From Morinoia aosen (Eukaryota; Arthropoda; Malacostraca; Amphipoda; Talitridae), in assembly GCA_030386875.1 (NCBI GenBank), contig CM059563.1:34386139-34450138 (forward strand): a stretch of DNA of 64,000 nucleotides, written 5' to 3'. The notes beneath the pieces were generated by a model. It had not been told where the DNA came from and ran no database searches. It saw only the letters and a list, made by a program, of their open reading frames with translations. The translations under genes and the position numbers were made by a program. Every line of letters begins with the position of its first letter. The first letter of the stretch is position 1. This document shows positions 32,767-44,964 of the stretch, one piece after another.

Positions 32767-33663
32767 AATGGTAACTCACATTTTCAGTGGACTTTAAAAC
32801 AGGCTATTTCAGCACCACAAAGGACCCAGTCAAGCTGCGTGACTTTGCCTCAACACCTATGCTCGTGAAGTCTGGCACCACACTGGACAGAGGCAGTCTG
32901 CTTCAGCTTACTCTTATGTGCTAGAGAACAATGGCTACAACTTCCTTCAATTGTTCATTCACAATGGACTACCGCCTCACAAATGCTTCCGCGTTCAGGC
33001 TCTCCCACTCACCAAGAGTCAGCGTGCTCACTGCGCTTGCAATGCCTATGCTGCTCAAAAAGTTTTACATAGAGAACTTCTTATTTATTAATTTTATAAT
33101 GATTATGTATAATCATTAAATTGAGTGCATGCTTATTTAATTCGCAAGTAAACATTACCGGCGTATACTCAACTTGCTATGCGAAGCTAGTTGGTGACGT
33201 TGAACAATATTTTGGCGATGCGTAGATCTCGTCGATCTTCTCGTTGCAGATGACGGTGCGTAAATGCGTAGATCTCGTCGACAGATCAGGTTGTTGATCT
33301 GGACCCTTTCACTTCTTCTTCTCCTTTGAGTAGCGATGATCCAGACTGGTGAAGACTGAGTAGCGTGTAAATTTTCGATTTTTTCTCCCTCGAAGTTCTT
33401 TCCAAGAACTTCGATTTTCTGCGCTGACGTCCTTCTTCCTTTTCTCGATGCTCTGAAGTAATGTGATAACTATGCGACGTTACTCCAAACAGGGTGACAC
33501 TCCTCACACTTAAGATCACGGATCAGCAGAACCGAAGATCAATTCTTGATATCTTTCTTCTTCAATGGCAATGTGGCAATGCGGCAATGTGGATATCTTT
33601 AATGTGGCATCCCCATACTGGCCACCAGAAATATTCCGGCCCCTTCCGTGTACAGGTCGAAAC
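32767..33663 (-). other. 5' leader of the Ty3/Gypsy element
   Basis: Untranslated leader between the 5' LTR and gag. It contains a primer-binding-like TGGTGGCCAGTATGGGGATG (complement near 33,605-33,629) and a duplicated 'atgcgtagatctcgtcga' (33,219 and 33,266). No long ORF. Confidence 0.6.
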
Positions 33664-33964
33664 TAACGCGAATGAGGTTCGGGAGTGACTCAAATGCAGT
33701 AACGTGGTTATCCTTTATTGGTACTTCGGAATTGGCACAGGCTTCGGAGTTGGCAAAGAATCTGTTAGATCGGACGGTAGGGGCTGATACGAAGTGGTGT
33801 TACTTCTATAACGCATCTGTGCTCTGTACAGGTGCTTCCTCGGCAGTCACGCTTCCGCTACTGAACAGCGACGACTCTTTTTAGAAGCTACCTCTACGGC
33901 AGGCCACCGCTAATGAACGGCGATGTCTCTTGCCGGTTCTATTTATATACTCGGTGGGCGCACA
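33664..33964 (-). repeat. 5' LTR of the Ty3/Gypsy element
   Basis: Partner of 24,273-24,573, about 99% identical by eye. Sense TATA (TATATAAATAG) lies at about 33,943-33,953. Confidence 0.93.
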
Positions 33965-34800
33965 ACGTGATGGTAGGATGCCCTAGAAGTCGCTGAACTT
34001 GTTCAGGCCAACCGGTAGCTATATTCTAGTTTGACCATTGTACTAGACTTAAGAAACATTCTACCTCTGTATCACCTGTGGCAGATAAATTGTTTAAAAT
34101 TGTTTAAATGTAAACAAAAAAGCTAGCACTAATAACATTGTACAGATTGATTGGTGCATTACTAAGTTGAGATTGATTCGTCTTTATTCTGCTAGTTAGA
34201 GTGAACATAAGTTTTCTCAGTTGGTTCCTTGTAAGATGTGAACAACGAAGTTAGCACTGATAACTTTGTACTTGTTGATCGGTGCACAACTCAGTTGAGA
34301 TTGATTCATCTGTTTCATTAATTAAATTCTATTGTGTAATTTCAGTGTAGCCTTCTTATCCATGAGCTGGGTTAATTGTGCCAGTCAGTAGGTGGGGAAG
34401 CCTAGAGCTGAAGCGAATTTCAATTAAATGAGGCATTGCACGTCAAGTGTGCCATTCTTTTTAAATCTAAACCTGAATACGCTTCTGAAAAAGTTTATTG
34501 TGGCTATTAGATGCCAAGGCTGATACTAGCATCTATGTATTCGATGACCAGTGAACAATTCAGCTCAGAATTTAATATACAGTAAGTGCATACTATTTTT
34601 ATTGCCTTGAACTTGAACTTGAACTTAAAACTGAGGGCAAACAGCGTCGAGGCCTTTGTAACGGCCTACAATTCCCTGCTCAATAATCACAAAATTCACA
34701 CAAAGGGCTCAGCGCCTGTGTACCAGACTTGTCCAATAAACTGCTCAGGATCCACCAATCCTTGTCATAAACTACCATTAGACGACATCGCTGTTATAAC
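33965..34800. other. Flank with LINE 5'-UTR-like repeats
   Basis: Two diverged copies of a roughly 125-bp unit start at about 34,122 and 34,250 (gattgatt/gttgatc ggtgca... cta/ca gttgagattgattc). The piece 34,202-34,240 resembles 18,667-18,705 upstream of the CR1-like ORF1. No gene is convincing. Confidence 0.45.
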
Positions 34801-35177
34801 CAGTACGTCAAGACACCAGCCACGGGCATGGTGGGTCATTACAGCCCACTTAACGTATAAGAAAAACTTTCATAGCTTTAATGATATTCAAATTACACTC
34901 CAGATCCAATCCAACAATACAGCTCAATCATCTTCAGCACATCCAGTATATTACTCATTCTCTCCATACTGCTCAAACACTACATTCATGAAACTCTCCT
35001 TCTCTCTTACTCATACTTACAACATTCCAGCATAAAATGCTCAATTGTTTCCTCCCCTCCACTATCATACTGCCAACACAACCTATTATTATTCTCATTC
35101 CACCTCTATGTACGTCTATTCACGCTCAATGACTTACGCCTCGCAGCAAACAAGAGTTGGCTTCAAAAACTACCATA
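34801..35177 (-). pseudogene. H copy 2: C-terminal zinc-finger end
   Basis: The minus strand of about 34,980-35,177 reads RLCWQYDSGGEETIEHF, then MLEC. This matches the C-X2-C...H...C finger at the C-terminus of many LINE ORF2 proteins (here the second Cys is altered). The frame joins naturally to the minus frame ending at 44,152 (KCEMFYY) once the BEL element between them is removed. The left end of H within this stretch is uncertain. Confidence 0.65.
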
Positions 35178-36863
35178 TGATGGAAAATTTTCCCCACTAC
35201 GGCTTGGGGGTGTCCGAGGTGGCTTTTCTCTTTCAACCTTTCCGCGTAGGTGTCGGGGTGCCGTTCGCTGATCGTTGCTCAGATGTTTCGGTAGGGTCGC
35301 AGGTGAGGTCGTAGGTACGGAATTTTCATTTAGCAGATTAGACTTGATTTTGATTCCTCTAAGAGCTGATGTTAGCCCAACTCTTTAATGACTTTATGTC
35401 GAATTAAGCAGTGGTTAACTTAGTGTCTAAGCTGCCATTTTTATCCGTCCGTTTATGACTTTACAAAGGCGTGTTGCATCGTCGGCCTACGCTTCGGTGA
35501 TGTGGTTCGCGGCTAGTTCCGTGGCACCCAGTTCAGGCTAATAAGACCATCTACCCTCTTCCTGACTGCTTCTTCTCTGTCTATCATTTTGTGTGCTTGT
35601 GCTATTATTTCATTACTTTTATTTTGTAGACTATCGTGTCAATTTTCCTATGGTGCTTCAAGCAAGTAAAATTAACTAAAGTTAACATTGAAACTTCAAT
35701 GTATTAACTCTTAACTCGTCCTTGCGACGTTAATTGCTATTACTATTAATATTGCTATTGAAGTCGTTCGTCTTTTTGATGGGCTAAATTAGCCTGGATC
35801 AGAGCGATCTTCTACCTTAACTTTTCTCAAGTATCTAAAATCTCTTAACTATTCTTACTGTCTTTCCGCTTGAAGCACTTAATTTCTAACTGATTTCTTC
35901 TAATTTCCTTTTAATTAAACCTTCTGTCTGAACGTATCGTCACTGAGTGCATTAAAAACTCAGGTTAGTTGCTTTACTTGTATTGTGTTGTCATTTTCAT
36001 TGTCATTGGTGATGTTGCTTCTTAAGTGAAATATTGTCCTTATTAATTTCGTGGTTTGTCCGGAGTTTAGGGTTGTACGTTTTTTTTATAGTATCCTCCG
36101 GAGGAGGCTTCTGCTGGTGCTGCCGTTGTCGCAGCCGGGTTTCAGCTGTTCCAGCTAATTTCTAACAGGCTAGCCTCTCCGTTGCTTTAAGGTTTTTATC
36201 TAGCAAGAACTTGAGAAATTAGGAAGCATTTGCGTAATACTTGAAATTCACTGGTTAGTTGCGTTGTTTCTCCTTGACTTTCGCTAATATTTCTGTTTCC
36301 TAGCAGTTGAGGGTGGAGCGTGTGCCAGAGGTGTCGACGCGGGGTTCTACCTACTCAGCCCTTTTATTGAGTCGCGGCGTTACTCGCCCTCTGCCTGCCA
36401 CCGCTTGAGGTGTCGCCTCTGTTCGGAACTAAGGGTCTACGTGTTCTTAAAATTCTGCCTTCCAATTGGAGCCAGCGCAACCAATCACTACTACCGGAGC
36501 CCGTCAGCGTCTCGTGCTCGCCACGCCTGCGCCCTGGACGGTGGTCGTTTAAGGCGCCTGCTAACTTTTTTAACGCCCACGACATAAGCGGACTTTTAAC
36601 TCGCCCTAACTTTTAACCAACTTAATAAAGTGTTTTTTAAAAAGGCAATTATCTGGTTAGCGAATGCTAGCCATAAAATTAAAATTTTACCTGAAACTAA
36701 ATATTAAGAATTGCGTTTGCGTTCATTGTGTTCGTTACGTTCCTGTCGTTAAAATCACTCGATATAAGGGTGGATCTAATAAAAACCTTGACTAATTTAA
36801 ACCTTACTTCTATTTTTCTATTCCTTCGCTGAAAACGATTGTATGGAAATTATTTCCCATACA
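35178..36863 (+). repeat. 5' LTR of the BEL/Pao element
   Basis: Starts TGATGGAAAATTTTCCCC and ends ATTTCCCATACA. It shares 'cactacggcttgggggtgtc' (one change) and the end 'gaaaacgattgtatgg' with the other LTR. Confidence 0.9.
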
Positions 36864-37098
36864 AGTTCATACTGAGTTTTTAATCTACCTTCTCATTAAC
36901 ATTTCTCTTATCTTGCCTTCAAAGGAGTAGTTGATTAACTTGATTCTTCTTACAGGTTGTTCCTGTTTCGGGAGATCACGTCGTATTGTAACTTCTTCGT
37001 GTAATAACTGTTTTTTACAGTCTAATTAGGCGTCATCTTCCCCCTAGCGGACCCTGTGATTTAATTCATTGCTTGTACTAACAAAATTAACTTGCAGA

Positions 37099-37945
37099 AT
37101 GGATAAGTCGTTAGCGCAGAAACGCGGAGTGTACAAAAGGAAAATTACGCTGGGTCTGAACAAGGCCAACGACGCCATCGCTGACGGTAATACTGCCGAA
37201 CTCGAAGCGCACCGCGCCCTCGTGAAACGGAACTTGGAGCAAGTGAGGCAGTGGGACGAGAAGGGAACTACCTCAATGATTGAGGGTAAGTGCTCAGATG
37301 AAGTTTTAAATGCTGAGGTAGATGAGCAGTTAGCTTATAGTGTTGAAATCGAGGTGGCATTAGATGAACTTAATAAAGCTGGGCAAGGTATTAATGTCAA
37401 TGCAGCCGCGGGATTTGGTCTTTCCAAAGACGTGAAATTGCCACAATTAAAGATAGAGCCGTTTAAAGGCGATAGTGATGATCATCTGAAATACCATGCA
37501 TTTATGGTTCAGTTTAACAATGCAATAGGTCACCGGTCACATTTGTCGCCTTCTGCTAAACTTACTTACCTTAAAAGTTTTTTGTCCGGGTATGCAGCAA
37601 AGTTGATCGAGCATTTGACCATAAATGATGGCAACTACGAAGTGGCGCTTACCTTGCTAAAGAAATAATTTTTAGACGAAAAAGCTGTAGTTAGCGAGTT
37701 GTGCCTTAAATTGTTAACGCTGAAATGCAAGTCGGACAAGTCTTTCGTGGAAGTTAAAGTATTTCTTAGTGAAGTTAGAGGGATCATGTCTGATTTGAAA
37801 ACGTTTGGGTGTGCTATCTTGGGGTAAAATGCTAGTAATATTGTGATAGGGCACCATATTTTTTCCAAATTACCGATGCTGTTCAAACAAGAATTAGCTA
37901 GGAAACTTAATAGTAATTATCCCACTTTGAATCAGATTTTTCTTA
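37099..37945 (+). pseudogene. BEL/Pao Gag, broken
   Basis: The ATG at 37,099 opens MDKSLAQKRGVYKRKI, a basic helical N-terminus. A long helical region with LPQLKIEPFKGD and AKLTYLKSFLSGYA follows, which matches the DUF1759 part of BEL/Pao Gag. The frame ends at TAA 37,666. The next 280 bases keep Gag-like sequence in other frames (LCLKLLTLKCKSDKS; HHIFSKLPMLFKQELARKL), so one stop and one or two indels broke it. Confidence 0.78.
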
Positions 37946-37952
37946 ATTCCCT

Positions 37953-39965
37953 ATGGTGATTGCTACCTTAAATTTGCGTGTGGCTCCTGACAGCGTGCAG
38001 AGTGATTCGCGACCCTTTGTGAAGCCTGATAGTTTTATTAAACCAAATAATCAGGTCTTTGCTAATGCAGCTATTGAACCAACTGATCGCAAAGCGTGTA
38101 AATTTTGCTTAAGCCTGAGTCACACCATGCTGCACTGTTCCGCTTATCCAACTCGTAAGAGCCGAATGGATAGGTGGGCAGAGCTTAAAATATGTCACAA
38201 TTGTACCAGTTCTAAGCATGAAGCAGCTAGGTGTTTTTCAAAGCTTGACTTGGAATGCAAATTTTGTAAGCAGAAGACTCATGTCGCTGCTCTCTGTCCT
38301 CAGTCGGATAAAGGTATTCAAATTAATTATTGCCTGAATTCTGCTTCTGCCGTGCAGTCAGGGTTCATTTTACCTACCATTACCTTACCAGTTAGCAAGG
38401 GGCGTAACCTAACGAATGTTAGATTCCTGATTGATTCAGGGTCTCAGCGTTCCTGTGTCTCCAGTAAGGTGCTAGAAAAAATAAATTTTCCTCTCGGCCT
38501 TAAAATGTCTCAATTCACGTTAAATTCTTTCCTGGAAAAGGGAATTCGCGAATTCGCGGAAGTTAGCTTGTGTGTAGATCTGCTAGACGGTAGTAAACCA
38601 TTGCAAGCTCCTGTGTTAGTGGATGAAAAATTCCAGACGTCCTTTACAATAAATTCCTTGCACCAGGCTATTTCCAACATAGCAAATAGTTACCCTTTGG
38701 CTGATAGCTCTTTCAGTAAAGGTTGTACTATTGACGAGGTAAGGCTTGATGGTATTCTTAGAGTTGACTTGCTCCAGTGCTTCAACGATTTCACAGTTGT
38801 GAAATGCATGAAAGGAGCTGCCTTTTCGTACGGTAATAGGATCATACCAATGGGTAATGTGGAGCATTTTCTTACCCGTGAAGAGGCTGTAAAAATGTAC
38901 CGTGATTTGCATGTTGCAGGTGCGGCCAGAGAGTCCGCTATAAATTTCGTCCTAGATCCTCGTCCGTGCCGCGTGGATCCCATAAATGGTGTATTGGACT
39001 GCAGCCATGTTGACGGTGGTTTGGACAGAATTTTCAAGCTGGAGTTCATTGGCTTATCGGACGATGAGGTGAGTGACTCTGATGCGACAAAGATCGAAGA
39101 GTTTGATGCGGGAATTTCTTTAAACCACGGCAAATATCATGTGAAACTAATCTGGAACGATAATATCTCTGAAGTAAATGACAATTTCCCTGTTGCCCGA
39201 GCGGTATTAAGTAGGATTATTGAAAGGTTAAATCAGAAAGGAATGTCGAAAATGTACGACGATGTTTTCCAGCAGCAGTTGTCCGAAGGCATTATTGAAG
39301 AGGTTCCATTTAATTCCAGTCAACCGAGAGTTTTTATACCTCACAGAGAAGTGATTAAAACGGATCCGACAACTACTACTAAAGTAAGACCTGTTTTGAA
39401 CTGTAGCTTAAAGTTAGGACGTAAGCCTTCTATTAATGAGGGGGCATTTCCAGGCGTAGATTTAATGAAAAAATTGTTCGATATCCTGATAGGCATTAGA
39501 CGAGACGATTACTTGATAACGGCTGACATTAGGAAGGCATTTCTACAAATAAAGTTAGCGGATGATGAAGACAGAAATAAATTTTGTATTCTGTGGCAAA
39601 GAAACGGAAATTTGGTGGCTTACCGATATACGACTATAGTCTTCGGGTTTGTGTCGAGTCCGTTTATTTTGAACTATGTGATAAAAAAACACGCAAAAAA
39701 TTATCCCGATGACATGTGCAGTTATTTCTTGTTGAATAGGATGTATGTAGACAATTTGGACATGACTGGGTGTAACCATGAAGAATTGCACACGTTGTAT
39801 AATGTTGCTTGTGACAGGATGAAAGAAGGGGGTTTTGACTTACGATCGTGGTCGTCTAATTGTGTCGAACTACAGAATCCCTTTGTTAATGATGGCGTAA
39901 GCTCTAGCCATGATGTACCTTATGAAAAAATGTTAGGTTATCGGTACGATAAGACAAGGACATGA
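37953..39965 (+). pseudogene. BEL/Pao zinc region, protease and reverse transcriptase
   Basis: 670 open codons. Cys/His clusters CKFCLSLSHTMLHC and CHNCTSSKHEAARC (about residues 48-95) are the BEL zinc region. VRFLIDSGSQRSCVSS (about 155-170) is the protease active site. RT carries KVRPVLNCS, LITADIRKAFLQI (about 520), FGFVSSPFILNYV and the motif C box RMYVDNLDM near 596. The second catalytic aspartate is replaced by asparagine (YVDN, where active enzymes have YVDD), so this RT should be inactive. The frame ends at 39,965 after a frameshift. Confidence 0.88.
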
Positions 39966-40837
39966 TAAGTGTAGATTTGGAAACGGAGGATGAGACAGGT
40001 GATGTCACAAAGCGTAAATTACTCTCTTGCTTAGCTAAGTGTTTTGATCCGCTCGGTTTACTCGCGCCAGTGACTGTTAAAGGAAAAAGTTGGATGAGAG
40101 AAGTTTGGAGGGAACGCTTGGGGTGGGATGATGTGCTCCCAGACCACTTAAATAAAACTTGGGCGTCTTTGCAGAAAGATTTGAGTAAATTAAATTCATT
40201 TAAATTTGATCGTAGGTGTCTTAACACTGGTGACGCTCTAAAATTAATAATTTTCACTGATGCTTCGCGATTAAATTACGGCTTTTGTATATACACTGTG
40301 ACGGAGAGCTCAGAGCGCCCGTCATTGCTGTTTAGTAAAACCAAGGCCGCCCCTCTGAAGACAAAAACTATTCCTACGTTAGAGTTACTTGCAGTTTACA
40401 TTGCTTTAGAGTGCCTTGTTAATTTTTTGGATTCATTAGATAAAGTAACCGTTACTGATTTAACTATTGTTGTAGATTCACAAATTGTTATTTCGTGGAT
40501 CTTGAACAAAACCGCTAAAACGAAAAATGTATTTGCTAATAATAGAGTTAAAGATATTAATCAATACGTGTCCATTTTAAAAGAATTTAATCTCGATTGC
40601 TCTTTCAGGTACGTTCAGTCGGATCAAAATCCGGCAGATTTAGTGACCCGAGGTTTGTCGGCCCGGGAACTTGAAGGAAAGTTGGATTTCTGGCAACACA
40701 GCCCCGACTTCTTAAAAAGGCCTACCCAGTGGCCGTCTAATACTTTAGGTTGTATTTCAGAGGCTAATAAGAACCTCGTTTCGTGTCCCATCCAGGTGGA
40801 GCCGGCGCCGTCGGTTTCCCAGGTATTTCCGCCATAG
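39962..40837 (+). pseudogene. BEL/Pao RNase H region
   Basis: 291 open codons, in a different frame from the RT. It contains CLAKCFDPLGLLAPV (typical after BEL RT), IIFTDASRLNYGFCIY, TIPTLELLAVYIALE and VVDSQIVISWI, which correspond to RNase H motifs, and then VQSDQNPADLVTRGLSA. It ends at a stop at 40,837; the next 125 bp to the integrase frame are broken. Confidence 0.85.
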
Positions 40838-40962
40838 CGGTATTCAAAGTTAGATAAGCTAATCGGTGTTACTGCTCAACTTTTTCGTGCCTCCCTAAAA
40901 ATGAAAGGAATTGTTACAACCAGACTTGGTTGCGTTAACAGCGGAAAATTAATGGGTAAAAA

Positions 40963-42435
40963 TTGAACAAAAAAGTTCACTTTCCTAACGAATATTCCTT
41001 TTTGAGTGGGGACAAGACAGCTAGGTCTCCGCCGCAATTGATTAGAGACTTGAATTTTTTCCTCGATGGTGAGGGAATAATCCGTTCTCGTGGTAGACTG
41101 AATAAGTGCAGTTACGTCTCCTACGGTGTTGCAAATCCCACCTTGTTATCTAGACATTGCTCTTTTACAAAATTAATTCTCGTAGACTGTCATGAAAAAT
41201 GTAAACACTTGGGTTTGAATTCTCCTTTCAATGTCTTGCGAAATCAGGGATTTTGGCTTCCTAGAGGACGGCCGCTCATTCGGAGCGTTTTGCAGGAATG
41301 TGTATTGCGTAAAAAATTTAATGCTCTGCCATTTAGGTATCCGAAGACAACTGATTTACCTGGAGACAGGGTGGACTTAGTCCGGCCTTTCCAGAACATA
41401 GGCATAGATTTCACCGGGCATTTCAACATAAAATTCGGTGATACGTTTGTGAAAATGTATATATTGATTTTCACCTGCCTTAGCATACGTGCGGTGCATT
41501 TAGAACTAGTGCCGGACATGTCGGCGTCGGCTTTTCTAGCTGCTTTCATTCGCTTTTCCAACAGGTATGGGTTCCCGAAGGCTGTTTACAGCGACAATGC
41601 ACCTACGTTTATTCAGTCAGCGGAATTTCTTAATCATTCTTTTTCAGATGATAATGTCTCGCAGCATTTGGCGAAAAATAACGTAAAGCACATCCGTATT
41701 CCCTTGTATAGTGCCTGGTACGGGGCAATTTGGGAGCGGATGATTGGAGTTGTCAAAAAATGTTTGTACAAATCAATAGGTAAAGGTAAAATTAAATATT
41801 TTCAAATTTTAACTCTCTTAACAGATGTGCAGGAAGCGGTGAATTCAAGACCCCTTACTGGTCGGGAAACCGCTGATCAATCCTACGAAATAATTACTCC
41901 TAATTCATTTCTAAAATTAAGCGCTAGTTGTAATTTATCATTCGGCGGAAACTTTGGGTCAGATATACCCAAACCAACGCGTAGTTCTATATTAAACACT
42001 CTTGAGCTTCGAGAAGAAGCTCTAGAGAAATTTAAAGATTTATTCTATAATGACTATTTACTTTCCTTGCGCGAACGACATTTAAATTCTTACCAGCCTA
42101 TATCGAGTGACAGAATCAAGGTTAATGATCTTGTATTGATTTCTTCGCCCGTGAAACCACGCCCTATGTGGTCCATGGGTCGAGTAGTAAAATTATTTAA
42201 AGGTACCGATGGCCGCACACGCTCAGTAAAATTAATAAAACCATATCGTTCGTTATCTAATTATGTCATTTCTTTTTTGTATCCCTTAGAATTAAATTCT
42301 GGCGAGGTAAAACCTTACCAGCTCCCTGTTGATGCCGCTGAGCCTGATGCGACGCAGGACCTGTCCGGCCGTAGCATCGAGGGCAGACCCAGGAGGGCGG
42401 CGGCTGGGCGTTGCCTTCGGAAGATGCGCGAATAA
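40963..42435 (+). pseudogene. BEL/Pao integrase
   Basis: 490 open codons. The zinc region reads H-X5-H... (HEKCKHLGL) and then ECVLRKKF, where the expected second Cys of C-X2-C is Arg. The catalytic core has IGIDFTGHF (about 146), YSDNAPTF (about 209) and WERMIGVVKK (about 256), so D, D and E are kept. The C-terminal part resembles the DUF5641-like end (NDLVLISSPVKPRPMW, GRVVKL). It stops 30 bp before the 3' LTR. Confidence 0.87.
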
Positions 42436-42464
42436 ATTCGCGAATTCACTCCCCCCCGGGAGTG

Positions 42465-44151
42465 TGTGGGAAAATTTTCCCCACTACGGTTTGGGGGTGT
42501 CCGAGGTGGCTTTTCTCTTTCAACCTTTCCGCGTAGGTGTCGGGGTGCCGTTCGCTGGTCGTTGCTCAGATGTTTCGGTAGGGTCGCAGGTGGGGTCGTA
42601 GGTACGGAATTTTCATTTAGCAGATTAGACTTGATTTTGATTCCTCTAAGAGCTGATGTTAGCTCAACTCTCTAATGACGTTATGTCGAATTAAGCAGTG
42701 GTTAATTTAGTGTTTAAGCTGCCATTTTTATCAGTCCGTTTATGCCTTTACAAAGGCGTGTTGCATCGCCGGCCTACGCTTCGGTGATGTGGTTTGCGGC
42801 TAGTTCCGTGGCACCCAGTTCAGGCTAAGACCATCTACCCTCTTCCTGACTGCTTCTTCTGTCTATTATTTTGTGTGCTTGTGCTATTATTTCATTACTT
42901 TTATTTTGTAGACTATCGTGTCAATTTTCCTATGGTGCTTCAAGCAAGTAAAATTAACTAAAGTTAACATTGAAACTTCAATGTATTAACTCTTAACTCG
43001 TCCTTGCGACGTTAATTGCTATTACTATTAATATTGCTATTGAAGTCGTTCGTCTTTTTGATGGGCTAAATTAGCCTGGATCACAGCGATCTTCTAACTT
43101 TAACTTTTCTCAAGTATCTAAAATCTCTTAACTATTCTTACTGTCTTTCCGCTTGAAGCACTTAATCTCTAACCGATTTCTTCTAATTTCCTTTTAATTA
43201 AACCTTCTGTCTGAACGTATCGTCACTGAGTGCATTAAATACTCAGGTTAGTTGCTTTACTTGTATTGTGTTGTCATTTTCATTGTCATTGGTGATGTTG
43301 CTGCCTAAGTGAAATATTGTCCTTATTAATTTCGTGGTTTGTTCGGGGTTTAAGGTTGTACGTTTTTTTTTATAGTATACTCCGGAGGAGGTTTCTGCCG
43401 GTGCTGCCGTTGTCGAGGCCGGGTTTCAGCTGTTCCTGCTAATTTCTAACAGGCTAGCCTCTCCGTTGCTTTAAGGTATATATCTAGCAAGAACTTGAAA
43501 AATTAGGAAGCATTTGCGTAATACTTGAAATTCACTGGTTAGTTGCGTTGTTTCTCATTAACTTTCGCAAATATTTCTGTTTCCTAGCAGTTGAGGGTGG
43601 AGCGTGTGCCAGAGGTGTCGACGCGGGGTTCTACCTACTATTTCCAGCCCTTTTCTTGAGTCGCGGCGTTACTCGCCCTCTGCCTGCCACCGCTTGAGGT
43701 GTCGCCTCTTTTCGGAACTAAGGGTCTACGTGTCCTTAAAATTCCGCCTTTCAATTGGAGCCAGCGCTACCAACCACTACTACCGGAGCCCGTCAGCGGC
43801 TCGTGCTCGCCACGCCTGCGCCCTGGACGGTGGTCATTTAAGGCGCCTGCTAACTTTTTTAACGCCCACGGCATAAGCGGACTTTTAACTCGCCCTAACT
43901 TTTAACCAACTTAAAGTGTTTTTTTTTAAAAAGGCAATTATCTGGTTAGCGAATGCTAGCCATAAAATTAAAATTGTACCTGAAATTGAATATTAAGAGT
44001 TGCGATTGCGTTCATTGTGTTCGTTACGTTCATGTCGTTAAATCACTCGATATAAGGGTGGATGTAATAAAAACCTTGACTAATTTAAACATTACTTCTA
44101 TTTTTCTATTCCTTCGCTGAAAACGATTGTATGGGAATTATTTCCCATACA
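42465..44151 (+). repeat. 3' LTR of the BEL/Pao element
   Basis: Starts TGTGGGAAAATTTTCCCC and ends ATTTCCCATACA. It differs from the 5' LTR at scattered sites (for example gcttctc/gctgcct and a missing 'ata' near 42,830). Confidence 0.9.
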
Positions 44152-44964
44152 TAATAGAACATCTCACACTTAAGTACTTCCTTTTGCATGTACCAATTTA
44201 GTGTAGGCTTCTGCGTCTTGCTAAGCTTCCATTTATTTAATCCATACTCTTTTGTTCGTCTCTCAATCTTTTTTTCCACCTCTTGCAGTCCCACTCTAGT
44301 CCTTCACCTCCAACATTCATTAAATCCAGTCGTCCTCAGATCTCCCAATTCTGATACGAATAATCTTTTGCATACTTAGTTTCCTTGCTTGCCCCAAACA
44401 TACTTTCTCCCAATAGCTTACACTCATTCCGTTCCAAAATTTTGTTTACCCACCTGCTACTCTGCATTCTCTCAATTCTTACCTTATAATTCAGCACAGC
44501 TTTCATCATTTTTTCTGAAAATAGGCTCCACTCTAGGTCACCTCTAATAGCTGCTGTAACTATTCCATTTTGGAGCACCTATGGTAAACGTCCTGCCTTA
44601 TTTTGTATCGCATCCAGCTTTCCAAGATCACTTCCACTACAGACAAGAGCACTCATACCATACATGACACTAGGTACAGCAACATACTTCCCCATTCCTC
44701 TCACACATTCATACTTGTTTGCTCTGTATCTCGCCACACTACTTAACAGTCCACTTCACTGCATTGTTTTTGCCATTTTCTCACCCTTAGTTCTAGTGCA
44801 TCCATCTTCACTTATCATACAACCTAGATAGTTGAATTCTTTCGTTCTACCTATTCTGATTTCTCAAATATTGCACAGTCTGTCTCTATCCGTCTCATCA
44901 CTATTTATTACCATAGCCATTCTTTTATCGGCCCCAAAGTTCATCTTGAAATCTGTACTATATC
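44152..44964 (-). pseudogene. H copy 2: distal reverse transcriptase segment
   Basis: The minus strand reads DFKMNFGADK, then EFNYLGCMISEDGCTRTKGE, then IVTAAIRGDLEWSLFSEKMM, NYKVRIERMQSSRWVNKIL and EYGLNKW. These are typical of the RT thumb and C-terminal region of H. It has several stops. The right end abuts the Y solo LTR (TSD atatc) and the left end abuts the BEL element. Confidence 0.8.

Larger units (their letters stand above)
24273..33964 (-). mobile_element. Young Ty3/Gypsy retrotransposon (9.7 kb)
   Basis: The LTRs at 24,273-24,573 and 33,664-33,964 are both 301 bp and differ at about two positions, so the insertion is recent. Sense order on the minus strand: leader (about 0.9 kb), gag, protease, RT, RNase H, integrase with a GPY/F-like end, then 2.2 kb containing a small membrane ORF, a polypurine tract (tggggggaacaatta, just before 24,573) and the 3' LTR. 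A tRNA-primer-like TGGTGGCCAGTATGGGGATG lies about 40 bp after the 5' LTR. No duplication is found at the outer ends (agaa against acgt). Confidence 0.92.
35178..44151 (+). mobile_element. BEL/Pao LTR retrotransposon
   Basis: LTRs of about 1,686 bp (35,178-36,863 and 42,465-44,151) are highly similar, with scattered substitutions and short indels. The order gag (DUF1759-like), zinc region, protease (DUF1758-like), RT, RNase H, integrase on the plus strand is that of BEL/Pao. The coding region has a stop and several frameshifts. It interrupts H. A short 'cata' on both flanks may be the target duplication if the LTR ends at CCCATA, but this is not certain. Confidence 0.9.

Noticed and set aside
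35170..44160. A 5-bp TSD for the BEL/Pao element
   Set aside because: The flanking 5-mers ccata and taata do not match. Only a 4-bp 'cata' fits, and only if the LTR end is shifted, so no TSD feature was entered.
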